Below, in pieces: positions 8,924 to 18,524 of a DNA stretch of 64,000 bases. The stretch is from Endozoicomonas sp965208385. GTDB lineage: Bacteria; Pseudomonadota; Gammaproteobacteria; Pseudomonadales; Endozoicomonadaceae. The stretch is from assembly GCA_965208385.1 (NCBI GenBank), contig CBDBOO010000066.1:1-64000 (forward strand), given 5' to 3'. A model generated the notes under the pieces. That model was given only the letters and a program-made list of their open reading frames with translations. It did not search any database and was not told the DNA's origin. How positions within the stretch are numbered: the first letter of the stretch is position 1; every line of letters starts with the position of its first letter. The position numbers and the translations under genes were made by a program.

Positions 8924-9736
8924 ATGAGCAACTGGTTAGTCGATAAACTCATACCTTCTCTGTCTCGTTCTGCCAGCTCGCAGAAAAGTAGCAGTGTCCC
9001 GGAAGGTCTATGGCGAAAATGCGTCAAGTGTGACTCTGTTTTATATCGTCCGGAACTTGAACGAAATCTGGATGTTTGCCCCAAGTGCAATCATCATATG
9101 CGTGTTGGTGCCCGAAAACGGCTGGAATATTTCTTTGATACTGATGGTAGGGAAGAGTTATTTGCTGATCTGGAGCCCGTCGATAAACTCAAATTTCGTG
9201 ATACCAAAAAATACAAAGATCGAATTGCTTCTGCTCAAAAGAGCACCGGTGAGAAAGATGCTCTGATTGCTATGCGTGGTCAGGTGGACGAAGTTCCACT
9301 GGTGGCGGTTGCATTTGAGTTTTCTTTTATGGGGGGTTCAATGGGGTCGGTGGTCGGTGAGAAATTTGCCCTGGCTGCAGAGCTTTGTCTTGCTGAGCGA
9401 ATTCCTCTTGTTTGTTTTTCAGCCAGTGGCGGTGCCCGTATGCAGGAAGCCCTGTTTTCTCTGATGCAAATGGCGAAAACCAGTGCGACTCTTGAACGGT
9501 TGAAACAGGCAGGAATTCCTTATTTTTCAGTGATGACTGATCCGGTTTATGGTGGTGTTTCTGCCAGCTTGGCAATGCTGGGTGATATCAATATGGCTGA
9601 ACCCGGTGCTTTAATTGGTTTTGCCGGTCCACGGGTTATAGAGCAAACCGTCAGGGAGAAATTACCTGAAGGTTTTCAGCGCAGTGAGTTTTTGCTGGAA
9701 CATGGTGCTATCGATATGATAGTGAAGCCGTTCTGA
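8924..9736 (+). CDS. accD: Acetyl-CoA carboxylase carboxyltransferase beta subunit, 3' end frameshifted
   Basis: With AccA it transfers carboxyl from biotin to acetyl-CoA, the first committed step of fatty-acid synthesis. A four-Cys zinc finger (CVKC...CPKC) lies near the N-terminus, then the crotonase-like domain with SASGGARMQEA and DPVYGGVSASLA. The frame ends early at residue 270 (DMIVKPF), whereas relatives reach about 290-300. The missing tail is visible in two other frames: RSDLRATI just after 9727, then RLCRKMQGM from about 9755 to a stop at 9874-9876. One extra C (about 9728-9729) and one extra A (about 9752-9753) explain it. AccD is essential, so either the shorter form works or the sequence has errors. 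Confidence 0.9.
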   Translation: MSNWLVDKLIPSLSRSASSQKSSSVPEGLWRKCVKCDSVLYRPELERNLDVCPKCNHHMRVGARKRLEYFFDTDGREELFADLEPVDKLKFRDTKKYKDRIASAQKSTGEKDALIAMRGQVDEVPLVAVAFEFSFMGGSMGSVVGEKFALAAELCLAERIPLVCFSASGGARMQEALFSLMQMAKTSATLERLKQAGIPYFSVMTDPVYGGVSASLAMLGDINMAEPGALIGFAGPRVIEQTVREKLPEGFQRSEFLLEHGAIDMIVKPF

Positions 9737-10011
9737 CTTGCGAGCCACCATTAACTCGTCTCTGTCGTAAAATGCAGGGAATGGTTACGTCTGATCATAA
9801 CTTTGACGAAGAGTTGGAGTTCGATGAATCAGATATTCCAGAAGAGTTATTTCCTGAGCAGCCTCAGGCGTCCTAGTTCATAGCTTTTCATTTGTTCTAT
9901 TTCGATTCTGTCAGCGTGATCAATTTATGCTAAATGATTTTTTGATAAATGCTTTTTGAATAAAAGTCACGCTGACCTCCCTGGCTTTATATTACTGACG
10001 GAGTCTCTGAT

Positions 10012-11298
10012 TTGAACCAGATGTTGCCAGCTAAGTCTTTGAGCGACTGGTTGAATTGGTTGGAAAACACTCGACCTGAAACGGATATTGATTTAGGGCT
10101 CGATCGAATTCAATTGGTGGGTTCAAAACTCAATCTTCTGACTCCAGCTCCCTATGTTATTACGGTCGCCGGTACTAATGGTAAAGGGTCGACCATTGCG
10201 TTGCTTGAAGCCATTTTTATTGAAGCGGGGTACAGTGTTGGAGCCTTCACTTCTCCTCATTTCCAGAGCTTTAATGAGCGCATTAGAATTAATGGTGAGA
10301 TGGTGGAGGATGCATCTCTCTGTAGTGCCTTCAATGAAATAAATCAGGGAAGAGCCAGTACCTGGCTCACCTACTTCGAATTTGCCACACTGGCCGCAGT
10401 GAGCTGCTTTCAGCGTGCCGATGTTGAAATTGCCCTGATGGAAGTGGGGTTAGGGGGTCGATTGGATGCAACGAATGCCATAGAGCCAGATCTTTCTGTC
10501 ATAACTTCAATTGGACTGGATCATCAGGATTGGCTTGGATACTCCATTGATGCCATTGCCCGTGAAAAAGCAGGCATAATGCGAACAGGTAAACCGGCAA
10601 TATTTGGCATGAAAAAGATGCCCGGCACTGTGTTGGAGCAGGCAGTGAAGCTTGATGTACCTCTGTTCCGAAGGGCTAAAGAATTTGATTTTCGTGAAAG
10701 TAATGAAAGCTGGTGTTGGCAGGGTGTAACCATCGAAGGTGCTTCGCGTGAGTTGAATGATTTGCCGATACCCCATCTTGTTATCGATAATGCGGCCACT
10801 GTGCTTCAGGCTTTGGAATTTTTTCCGAAAGTTATAAGTGATGAAGCTCTGAAACGTGGTTTAAAGAAAGCCCGGTTACAGGGTAGAAATCAAAAACGGG
10901 TCATGAAGAATGAGATGGGCCATGACATTGAGGTGATTTTTGATGTGGCGCATAATCAGCAGGCCGCTGAGTTTTTTGTCAAAAAACTGCAGTCTGATCC
11001 TGTGACTGGTAAAACATCTGCTGTGCTTGCAATGTCCAGTGATAAGGATTTCAGTGTTGTTATTGATGAGCTCAGCGAAGTAGTTGAGATCTGGTTTGTT
11101 TCAGAATTTGAATCCTCCAGAGCGCTTTCCTCAGAATCATTGTTGGGTGCGCTTCAGGCCAGGGAATACAACTCGCGCTCTTGTGGTTCAGTTGTAAGTG
11201 CATTGGAGCAGGCAATTGCAGAATCAGTGGCTGGTGACAGGGTTTTAGTCACCGGATCTTTCATGACGATCACAGAAGCCTTGACGTACAATGCATAA
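10012..11298 (+). CDS. folC: Dihydrofolate synthase/folylpolyglutamate synthase
   Basis: Adds glutamate to dihydropteroate and to reduced folates, a Mur-ligase-like ATP enzyme. The P-loop GTNGKGST is at residues 54-61, followed by SPHFQSFNERIRING and a central EVGLGGRLDATN. The length, 428 aa, is typical. TTG 10012 is preferred because CGGAG at 9999-10003 sits eight bases before it; ATG 10021 is an alternative that removes three residues. It is followed closely by the SPOR-domain gene, as in other gammaproteobacteria. Confidence 0.95.
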   Translation: MNQMLPAKSLSDWLNWLENTRPETDIDLGLDRIQLVGSKLNLLTPAPYVITVAGTNGKGSTIALLEAIFIEAGYSVGAFTSPHFQSFNERIRINGEMVEDASLCSAFNEINQGRASTWLTYFEFATLAAVSCFQRADVEIALMEVGLGGRLDATNAIEPDLSVITSIGLDHQDWLGYSIDAIAREKAGIMRTGKPAIFGMKKMPGTVLEQAVKLDVPLFRRAKEFDFRESNESWCWQGVTIEGASRELNDLPIPHLVIDNAATVLQALEFFPKVISDEALKRGLKKARLQGRNQKRVMKNEMGHDIEVIFDVAHNQQAAEFFVKKLQSDPVTGKTSAVLAMSSDKDFSVVIDELSEVVEIWFVSEFESSRALSSESLLGALQAREYNSRSCGSVVSALEQAIAESVAGDRVLVTGSFMTITEALTYNA

Positions 11299-11343
11299 CT
11301 TTGAAAGTATAAGTGCAGCTAACTCAAAATACTGGAGCCTGAA

Positions 11344-11853
11344 TTGGGGCAAGGATTGAAACATCGACTGCTGGGTGCAGTTGTTCTTATAGGTTTACTG
11401 ATTTTACTGGTGCCTGAATTTTTTAGCGGGGGGCTGTCCCATCCGTTGGTTAAAGATACGGAGTTGGCTTCACCTGCAGTCGCTCCGGACGTACCTGCTT
11501 TTGTACAGGAACTTGACACGCCTCCTGAAACGGTTGATGTGCTGAAATCCGATCAAATAGAAACGATTCAAAATCCGGAGAATGCTTCCTCAGGCCTTGA
11601 AAATGGGCACCTGAAAGTATGGACGCTCCAACTGGCGACCTTCTCCGTGAAGGATAATGCAGAAAAGCTCGAGCAGAGCTTAAGAGAGTCAGGCTATTCA
11701 TCGTACCTCCGTGTCTATAAGAGTGGTGCAGGCGAGGTATTTTATACCGTAAATGTTGGCTCTGAAGTCAGGGCTGGTGACTTAACAGAAGTAAAGAAGA
11801 AATTAAATAAAAAAATGAATATGAAGGGCGTTATTGTTCGGTTTACACCGTGA
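11344..11853 (+). CDS. dedD: DedD-like SPOR-domain cell-division protein
   Basis: A small bitopic membrane protein whose SPOR domain binds denuded septal peptidoglycan. TTG 11344 starts a short cytoplasmic stretch, then one membrane helix (about residues 9-25, LGAVVLIGLLILLVPEFF). A Pro/Glu/Asp-rich linker follows, and then a SPOR domain from about residue 90 (KVWTLQLATF) to the end. The length of 169 aa and its place between folC and, in relatives, cvpA both support DedD. Here cvpA lies 13.7 kb away because a polysaccharide cluster is inserted between them. Confidence 0.88.
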   Translation: MGQGLKHRLLGAVVLIGLLILLVPEFFSGGLSHPLVKDTELASPAVAPDVPAFVQELDTPPETVDVLKSDQIETIQNPENASSGLENGHLKVWTLQLATFSVKDNAEKLEQSLRESGYSSYLRVYKSGAGEVFYTVNVGSEVRAGDLTEVKKKLNKKMNMKGVIVRFTP

Positions 11854-12439
11854 GAGTGAGTCAGTTCACAATAATGAGATGTTCGCAAAAAAAACAGTTA
11901 ATTATATTTACGTTGTCGTGTAAGGTGCTTGCTGGGAAAAGTACAGGTCTAAGTTGAGCCTGTAAAAGGCAGATTTATCAAGCCCTTGAAAATAATTTGA
12001 TCAGGTTCTTTCAGTAAATACTATGACTGAAGGGCGGTAGCGTGTAGCGGGGAAAACTATTATTTTTCTTGCGCTATATAAGTATACGAAACAGGGATGA
12101 GCACGAAAGGTGTTGCAACGCACTGGCTACAGCTTAATTCTGAATTTTAAGTTTATTTTTAATAGTTAGTACAATGATCCATCGCCTGGCTGTGACTCAG
12201 CAATATCAGTGCGTTAAATTCTCTCGCATATATGTATTTTGCCGCTTTCTTTCTATTACCATCTTTTGGCTCTAGACGTCTCAGTAATTTCACTCTAGGT
12301 CAATGACCATAAAGACAGGGAAAGAGCATGAAAGCCCTCGCTACCACTGGCCTTAACAACAATTAGTAACTATCTTTTATTCACATTAAGATTAATCTTG
12401 TGGTCTTATACGTCATATGACGGATATTAGGCTGCAGCA
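11854..12439. other. Untranslated leader of the polysaccharide cluster
   Basis: This 586-base stretch has no credible gene. It contains an ops element at 12033-12044, which marks it as the long transcribed leader typical of RfaH-controlled surface-polysaccharide operons. A CAGGG-starting candidate left end of the following ISAs1-type element lies at 12316, but I found no matching right end. Confidence 0.55.
12033..12044 (+). promoter_or_regulatory. ops element (JUMPstart core), RfaH recruitment site
   Basis: The 12 bases GGCGGTAGCGTG match the ops core of enterobacterial JUMPstart leaders exactly. In E. coli this element in the non-template strand pauses RNA polymerase and recruits RfaH, which suppresses termination over long surface-polysaccharide operons. 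Its position, 180 bases after dedD and upstream of the flippase-to-ligase cluster on the same strand, fits that role. I cannot see an rfaH gene in this window. Confidence 0.8.
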
Positions 12440-13631
12440 ATGAACGCAATAAATTTGATTGAGCAACTTTCAGTTATTCAAGATCCTCGTCAGGTGTGGA
12501 AAGTTGATCACAAGCTGTCCGATATTCTTTTGCTTACAATCTGCGGTGTTATTGCTGGTGCTGAAGGATGGGAAGAAATAGAGGATTTCGGCCAAGAGAA
12601 GCTTGATTGGCTCAGGCAATATGGTGATTTTGAGCAAGGAATACCTGCCCATGACACGATTGCTCGAGTCATCAGTATTATCAATCCAAAGCAGTTTCAG
12701 CGTTGCTTTAGCGACTGGATGAGAACTTGTCATCAGGTCACTAAAGGTGAAGTTGTTGCGATTGATGGTAAGACCGTCAGAGCTTCATACGACAAGAGTA
12801 AGCGTCGTGGGCCGATTCATATGGTGAGTGCATTTTCTGCCTCAAACAATGTTGTTTTAGGTCAGGTAAAGACTAGTGAGAAGAGCAATGAAATTACGGC
12901 TATTCCTGAGCTTTTACAGCTTTTAGAATTAAAGGGATGTTCTTGTAACCATTGATGCCATGGACTGCCAGAGAGATATCGCTCAAGCCATCGTAGATCA
13001 GGGTGCTGATTATTTATTGGCCGTTAAGGGTAATCAAGGACGACTAGAGAAAGCTTTCAAGAAGCACTTCTCCCAGGAAAAGCTCTTGGATTGGGACGGT
13101 GATAGTTACCAGACGGATGAGCAAAGTCATGGGAGATTTGAAAAACGACTGTACATTGTCAGTGATATTTTTGACGAATTTGTTAACTTCTCTTTTGACT
13201 GGGCTGGTATGAAAACATTGGGTATCGCACTTTCTGCCAGGATGGTTGATGGCGAAGTATTTGATGCTGATGATATTAGTATTCGGTATTACATTAGTTC
13301 TGCAGAGCTAACAGCTAAAGAGTTCGCTCATGGTGCCAGAGAGCACTGGATCATCGAAAATAAGTTGCACTGGAAATTAGACGTTGGCATGAGAGAGGAT
13401 AACTGTCGGATCCGGCGAGGTGATGCTGCAGAGCTACTCTCGGGAATAGGTCGTGTGGCAATTAATCTACTGAATAACACGAAAACCTTTAAAGCCGGCT
13501 TAAAACGAAAGCAAAAGAAGGCGGCGATGAGTTCACGTTACATGGCTGAAGTCCTCGCTGGCAAGAGCTTTCGTAATCTTGCCGTAGGTAGCCAAATAGT
13601 TTGCTTGTTTAAAACAAGTTTGGCCGCCTGA
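12440..13631 (+). pseudogene. ISAs1-family transposase, frameshifted
   Basis: A DDE transposase of the ISAs1/H-repeat family in two frames, 12440-12955 and 12960-13631. Visible motifs are VAIDGKTVRAS (first Asp), the AMDCQRDIAQ region (second Asp) and HWIIENKLHWKLDV (catalytic Glu). Deleting one T near 12940-12941 joins GCLVTIDAMDCQ in frame, so this copy is probably inactive. It lies between the ops leader and the polysaccharide genes. Clear terminal repeats and target duplication could not be fixed; the right end may be damaged. Confidence 0.85.
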
Positions 13632-13851
13632 GATGAGTTGTGCTTTCAGTATTGGCTGTCTTTTTGGATCACAAGTATAGATGCTCCAAAATGGGCTCTG
13701 TGGGCTGCACGGATACGAAATGATGGGTTTGCAATCCCTAATTTCCAGCTTATTTTGAAGACCTTGCGCCAGAACATATACTGCTTAATGTCTACCCTAA
13801 GGATATTCGTAATTACATTTTATTTTCTGATTTAACAGCAGCTGATTTAGT

Positions 13852-14330
13852 GTAACTATTCAACACCCCCACAAAAAAGGTGAACTTTGTGAAGAGCCTG
13901 TCCCAGCAATTCCCCACGTTTCATTAAACCCCTTGGTATCACTAGCGTACGAAGTCGTATATATTTTGTATGCTCGTGATAAATAGTCGAGTTTTTGGGA
14001 AAAATTACATATCTCAACACGTAAGCAGCTGTAGCTGCGCCCTGCGTGTGATGCTTCTTATACGCTGTTACCGATGTCGTATAAGCATGGGGAATAGCTG
14101 AGCCTGTCCCGCAAGGGATAAAAAAATCCGACCAGAAAAGCAGATTCAAGAAAATAGCCTTTATCGTTGAAATAGAGCAAATAAACGACATCTGACTCTT
14201 GGTGAGGTGCTCAAAGCTCCAATCTTAGATAACAGTACAACAATGAGAGTGTCCAGAAGCCAAGAAAAGAGAAGGCTTATAACTAAAACCACATTTTACT
14301 CAATTATTGCAGGGGGTGCTGAATAGTTAC
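13852..14330. mobile_element. MITE-A copy 1, IS66-like ends, carrying a nested MITE
   Basis: The element begins GTAACTATTCAACACCCCC and ends in its inverted complement GGGGGTGCTGAATAGTTAC. It is flanked by an 8-bp direct repeat GATTTAGT (13844-13851 and 14331-14338). GTAA ends with 8-bp duplications are typical of the IS66 family, so it is probably mobilised by an IS66-type transposase. Apart from a 206-base insertion it aligns along its whole length with the copy at 62733-63006. No transposase is encoded. Confidence 0.92.
13905..14099. mobile_element. MITE-B, 195 bp, nested in MITE-A copy 1
   Basis: The insert starts AGCAATTCCCCA and ends with the near-perfect inverted form TGGGGAATAGCT. 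It is flanked by an 11-bp direct repeat GAGCCTGTCCC (13894-13904 and 14100-14110). The other MITE-A copy at 62733 has the uninterrupted target with one GAGCCTGTCCC, which proves the insertion. No coding capacity. The family is unknown to me. Confidence 0.88.
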
Positions 14331-14594
14331 GATTTAGTAAAAGTAGAAAGAGAATATAGGACAATTGAGAATGAACTCTATTGTCTATTGTGAAGATGGA
14401 CGTTAAGTACCCGATCACTGTTTTTACACGTCATACCGCTACGGCTTGTGGGCTCTGGACGAGCAAGTATTCGATTACAAACGTCAGAGTACTTAGCATG
14501 AATGAAGAGGCTGAAGAAAAGCGACAAGAACATATAGCGTTGCAAGGTTTGATTTTATTTTTGGAATAACTATTAGTATATTTGGCGGCCTTTT

Positions 14595-15815
14595 GTGAAG
14601 CAAAGAAAATATTTGAGGAGAAATAGTCTTAACAGTGTTTTGTTTTTTTTGGGAACTATTACGTATATTTTATCGCAGTGGGTGGTTGTTTCATTTATTA
14701 ATAAGTCTTATACAGTTGAGCTTGCAGGTATATATCTGGAAGCTCTCGCAATATGTGCGCCGATCATGATGTTTGCACAATTGGGTGTAAGAGTAAAAAT
14801 CACTACATCGTCAAATGAATTTTCTGACTTTGATAGAGAGCTGCTTCTCGTAGTTGCTGTCGGTATTCTTGGAGTAATAATCTGTACTTTATATTCATTC
14901 CTATTTATAGATGGAAATATTGGTTACATTGTCTTCTTTATCTCGCTAACCAAACTTATTGATAATGTAGCCGAAGTCTATTATGGCTTTACTCAGAGAA
15001 AAGGGAAAATTTACAAAATTGCTATATCAAAGGGGGGGAGGTCAGTGCTTTTTTTAGGCAGCTTTATATTGTCCCTTGTTTTTACCGATGATTTGTTTAT
15101 TGCCTGTGCTGTCCAAAGTATTATTTTATTTATTTTCTTTTTCATCTATGATCTCCGTTTGGTAAATAAGATATCACTTAGAAAAAGAAGTGGATATTGG
15201 AGTGTTTTAAAGGATTTGATTCCAATGGCCATCAGTATGATGATGGTTTCGGTAAATGCAAATATGCCCCGTTATTTATTGTCAGCCTATTTTGGTGAGT
15301 ACTATGTAGGAATTGTAGGATCACTATTATATGTTTTTATCGCAGGAAGTATGTTTTTTGAATCGCTTTCACAGGCCATGCTTGTTCCACTATCAAATCT
15401 CTATAGAGAAAGAAAGTTTTTAGACTTTGGCAAGGTTGTACTGTGCATTATAATATTTGTAGTGATGGTAGCAGTTTCACTTTCTTTGGTGTTTTATAAT
15501 TTTGGTGAAGTGGTTCTTTTCTGGCTTTATGGTGATGAATTTGTTGCTTACAGGGATCTTTTTGTTTTTCTCTCTATCGTTAGCTGTTTTTTATATCTTA
15601 ATACAGTTATCACGTATGTGTTGTACGCGGCTGGCGAGCGACATAAACAGCCTTTTATCATAGGTTTAGCAATAATAATTAGTTTTATATATTTGATATT
15701 TATATCGGATACTAGTGATTATATGTCGGTTGTATATTTTTGGTCTGTCAGTGTTGTGACGAGACTTTTGTTCTCGGTGTGTTTTTTACTTAATAGGTTT
15801 CGTTTTGATTATTGA
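14595..15815 (+). CDS. Polysaccharide flippase-like membrane protein (Wzx type)
   Basis: A 406-residue, very hydrophobic protein with about 12 predicted membrane helices, the size and pattern of the MATE-like polysaccharide transporters that flip undecaprenyl-linked repeat units across the inner membrane. The start at GTG 14595 is the first in frame and has only a weak ribosome site, so the true start is uncertain. The AT-rich codon use contrasts with the housekeeping genes on both sides and suggests horizontal transfer. It heads the gene series after the IS/MITE debris, 16 bases before the pyruvyltransferase-family gene. Confidence 0.75.
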   Translation: MKQRKYLRRNSLNSVLFFLGTITYILSQWVVVSFINKSYTVELAGIYLEALAICAPIMMFAQLGVRVKITTSSNEFSDFDRELLLVVAVGILGVIICTLYSFLFIDGNIGYIVFFISLTKLIDNVAEVYYGFTQRKGKIYKIAISKGGRSVLFLGSFILSLVFTDDLFIACAVQSIILFIFFFIYDLRLVNKISLRKRSGYWSVLKDLIPMAISMMMVSVNANMPRYLLSAYFGEYYVGIVGSLLYVFIAGSMFFESLSQAMLVPLSNLYRERKFLDFGKVVLCIIIFVVMVAVSLSLVFYNFGEVVLFWLYGDEFVAYRDLFVFLSIVSCFLYLNTVITYVLYAAGERHKQPFIIGLAIIISFIYLIFISDTSDYMSVVYFWSVSVVTRLLFSVCFLLNRFRFDY

Positions 15816-15831
15816 TATAAGGTGGTGGTAA

Positions 15832-17124
15832 ATGGTTAAAGCAGTCGTTGTACCAGCCTGCACAGATCTCAATAGAGGAGATCAGGCTTTAGTTTGGGAG
15901 GCTGTCGATTTTGTTTTAGAAAGTCAGGAAGTTGATGAATGCAGGATAATTAGCTCTGGTGACTCTCTCTCTGAAAGAGCATTACAAACAGGTCAAACTG
16001 TCAGCAAAGGCTATCGAGTTATAAGAAATGTTGTTGATCACCCGAGACGAGGTAAGGAAGGTGGGGTAAATGATACTTTCTTTTTGAAAGTAAGAATGAT
16101 GCTGGTAGCTTTTTGGGATTTTTTTACCCTCAATCTGGTTGCGCTGTTTCCCGTTTTGGCTAAGGTAATATTTCACTTTGATAAAGATAAAATAAATACT
16201 ATTGAATACATAAAAAACTGTCAGTATGTCATCGTTAAAGGGGGCGGTTTTCTTCATACCTATGGAAATATTTCCGATTTCTATTATGTTTGGTATCAAA
16301 CCTATTATTTGCTGCTTGCTCACAGATTTAATTGTAAGGTTGTTATACTTCCAAATTCATTTGGGCCCTTGAAAGGGTGTTTTGTAAAAAAATATCTACA
16401 ATGGCTTCTTGCAAAAAGCAACTATGTATATGCTCGAGAAAGGTCGTCTCTTGATGTTCTCAAAAATGAATTAAAATTAAAGAATGCAAGGTTTGGTCCT
16501 GATTTTGGATACTTTGTCAAACCTTGTGATGTTATGGGTTTTGTTATGCCAGAAGGTGAAAAAAACAGGCTCAAAGTAGGTATGACGGTTAGACCTTATA
16601 GATTCCCGATGTCTAATAATCCAGAAGAAAAATATAATAAATATATTACAGCCATGGCGAAGATGGCAGATTATTTAACTTATAGCGGATATGAGGTATA
16701 TTTTGTAACTCAAGTAAGAGGGCCGAGTGCTCACGAAAATGATAATATTGCTATTACTGATGTAATAAGAAAATGTGAAAACAAAGTTTACCATGTAGAT
16801 GACGACTTTAATTGTCAACAAATTACTGGAGTCTATGGCAGCTTTGACTATATTGTTGGCACAAGATTCCACTCTGTAATTTTTGGTCATGTTGTTGGTG
16901 TACCTGCACTAGCTATTGCCTATGGTGGAAATAAGTCCAGAGGTATAATGAGGGAAATTGGATTAGATGAGTATGTAGTAGATATTGAATCCTGCGATTT
17001 TGATGGTTTGAAAGCCATTTTTGAGAGAATGGTTAAAGATACTACGTATATAGAAAAATTAAATAAAGGAAAGAATGATTTTTTGGATATCAGAAATGAA
17101 ATGCTGAGGGATATTTTTAAGTAG
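15832..17124 (+). CDS. Polysaccharide pyruvyl transferase family protein
   Basis: A 430-residue soluble protein with family features of CsaB/WcaK: N-terminal VVVPACTDLNRGDQALVWEA, a central VKGGGFLHTYG motif and the C-terminal GTRFHSVIFGHVVGVPALAIAYGG region. Such enzymes transfer pyruvate ketals from phosphoenolpyruvate to polysaccharide sugars, and some members are nucleotide-sugar glycosyltransferases. A clear RBS (AAGGTGG) precedes ATG 15832. It follows the flippase gene closely and is likely co-transcribed. The exact acceptor is unknown. Confidence 0.85.
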   Translation: MVKAVVVPACTDLNRGDQALVWEAVDFVLESQEVDECRIISSGDSLSERALQTGQTVSKGYRVIRNVVDHPRRGKEGGVNDTFFLKVRMMLVAFWDFFTLNLVALFPVLAKVIFHFDKDKINTIEYIKNCQYVIVKGGGFLHTYGNISDFYYVWYQTYYLLLAHRFNCKVVILPNSFGPLKGCFVKKYLQWLLAKSNYVYARERSSLDVLKNELKLKNARFGPDFGYFVKPCDVMGFVMPEGEKNRLKVGMTVRPYRFPMSNNPEEKYNKYITAMAKMADYLTYSGYEVYFVTQVRGPSAHENDNIAITDVIRKCENKVYHVDDDFNCQQITGVYGSFDYIVGTRFHSVIFGHVVGVPALAIAYGGNKSRGIMREIGLDEYVVDIESCDFDGLKAIFERMVKDTTYIEKLNKGKNDFLDIRNEMLRDIFK

Positions 17125-17450
17125 CCGGTCAAAATATGGAGGACTCACCTTACTTGTCCAAGTTTGATTTTAACGGATTTTTTAGAAGTGCGCTTCCCAA
17201 GTTTACGGAGTGAGATCCTCAATTTTCGGTGTAGCTCTTTCTCAATGAGTACTTTCAGTAAACTGCAACCGCGCCATGTTATCACTGATAATGACGGCTA
17301 AGTTGCCCTAAAAGGTTGATGTACACACGTTCCAGAATTTTATTGAATAAACGATCAACTGTTAATGTGTTAGCTTCCGTTAATATAGTATTTGAACAGT
17401 TTTACGTAGCTTAATGTCTACTCTAAGTTTAGGAGTTACCTTGAAATAAA
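17125..17450. other. Intergenic gap inside the polysaccharide cluster
   Basis: 326 bases with no gene that I can support. The text around 17411-17437 (CTTAATGTCTACTCTAAG) resembles 13788-13806 (CTTAATGTCTACCCTAAG), so both may be relics of the same lost sequence. No terminal repeats were found. Confidence 0.4.
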
Positions 17451-18518
17451 ATGAATATAAAAGTTCTGGAAGTTAACTCAGCTAGGTTTCTTTGTCTTTT
17501 AGTTTTTGTCTCTAAATTAATTTTGTATTTATACTTGAAGTCGAGTGATTCCTTTGTGGGTGGGGGTAACGACTCAGATTATTACGAATCTTATGCTTTA
17601 GGGTTTGATGGGTACGCTACTAGTGTATGGCCCGTGTTCTTGAGGTTTTTGAACGATATTGGTATGTATAATCGAGTGCTTATTTCGTTCCTGATGTTTT
17701 TGATATCTAGTTTTATTATTCCAGTTGTTTTTGCGAAATTGATTGTTTTGTCGTTCGATGATTTTCGTTATAATGTGAAAATCTATTGGAATAGTATATT
17801 CTTTATTTCACTGTATCCAATTTTATTTTTTATGACTCTCGATATCTATCGAGATGTTGTTATGTTTTCTGTTTTCTGCTTATCCTTGTTTTATGTTCAA
17901 AAAAAATACAATTCTCAAGGTTTTAGTTTTAATATATTCTACTTTTTAGGGCTTTCACTGTTGTTGTTTCTGTTAAGGCCTTATCTTGGCGTGGCATCTG
18001 TTTTAGCATATTTTATTGCTCCATTTATTAATATTAAGCGTTATTTGATTTTTCTTCTTATAGTTTATATCGTCGCTTTGATGGTTTTTTATTCGTTAGG
18101 ATTTTTTGATTACTTGGTTCAATATCGAGGGGAGAATGGTTTTTCTACAGGGGGAACTTCTTTAGGTATTGGTCTTATTGATAAAAATCCTTTCGAATTT
18201 GTTTATCTGTTTCTTTACTCAATGTTGAGTCAACTTTTTGGTTTTTATTTTTCATCATTGCAGAGTGTTTTGGCTTTTTTTGCTGAATCTTTTGTGTTTG
18301 TACTTCTTTTTGTTTATCTGATTTCTAATCGAAAATTAATCACACCTTTTATCAATTTCTTACTAGCTTTTGTTGTGATATATGCGACTGTATGGGTTAT
18401 CTCAAACGATAATCTAGGAACTGCATTACGTTTGAGGTTTTATTGTTATTTTTCTATTTTTGTTGCGTCAGTTTCTATTTTTTTTGCAAAAAGATTTGAG
18501 TTAACGTTGCGAGTATAA
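17451..18518 (+). CDS. Putative oligosaccharide repeat-unit polymerase (Wzy-like)
   Basis: 355 residues with about ten membrane helices and a larger soluble loop near the middle (YRGENGFSTGGTSLG). This is the general architecture of Wzy/EpsG-like polymerases, which join flipped repeat units in the periplasm. Sequence identity between such polymerases is low, so the call rests on topology and on its place between flippase and glycosyltransferase genes. The stop is seven bases before the ATG of the next gene, so the two are probably co-translated. It is strongly AT-rich. Confidence 0.6.
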   Translation: MNIKVLEVNSARFLCLLVFVSKLILYLYLKSSDSFVGGGNDSDYYESYALGFDGYATSVWPVFLRFLNDIGMYNRVLISFLMFLISSFIIPVVFAKLIVLSFDDFRYNVKIYWNSIFFISLYPILFFMTLDIYRDVVMFSVFCLSLFYVQKKYNSQGFSFNIFYFLGLSLLLFLLRPYLGVASVLAYFIAPFINIKRYLIFLLIVYIVALMVFYSLGFFDYLVQYRGENGFSTGGTSLGIGLIDKNPFEFVYLFLYSMLSQLFGFYFSSLQSVLAFFAESFVFVLLFVYLISNRKLITPFINFLLAFVVIYATVWVISNDNLGTALRLRFYCYFSIFVASVSIFFAKRFELTLRV

Positions 18519-18524
18519 TTGTCT

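Larger units (their letters stand above)
13632..14594. other. Remnant DNA before the flippase, invaded by MITEs
   Basis: This stretch is 963 bases, of which 13852-14330 is a MITE. If the MITE is removed, a frame running from about 13745 through LTAADLVKVEREYR to a stop near 14392 is open. It looks like the end of a former gene that I do not recognise. A further short frame, 14381-14569 (62 codons), is open, but nothing supports it. The rest appears to be debris between the IS and the cluster. Confidence 0.45.

Noticed and set aside
12316..13670. Exact borders for the ISAs1-type element around 12440-13631
   Set aside because: A CAGGG-type left end is present at 12316, but no convincing inverted right end or target duplication was found, so only the transposase is reported.
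13856..14191. Minus-strand frame inside MITE-A copy 1 (and its counterpart at 62664-62867)
   Set aside because: It runs through a non-coding MITE and its nested insert and is not conserved between the two copies beyond the MITE sequence itself.
14381..14569. 62-codon frame before the flippase gene
   Set aside because: No ribosome site, no recognisable motif, and it lies in debris next to a MITE; mentioned only in the region note.
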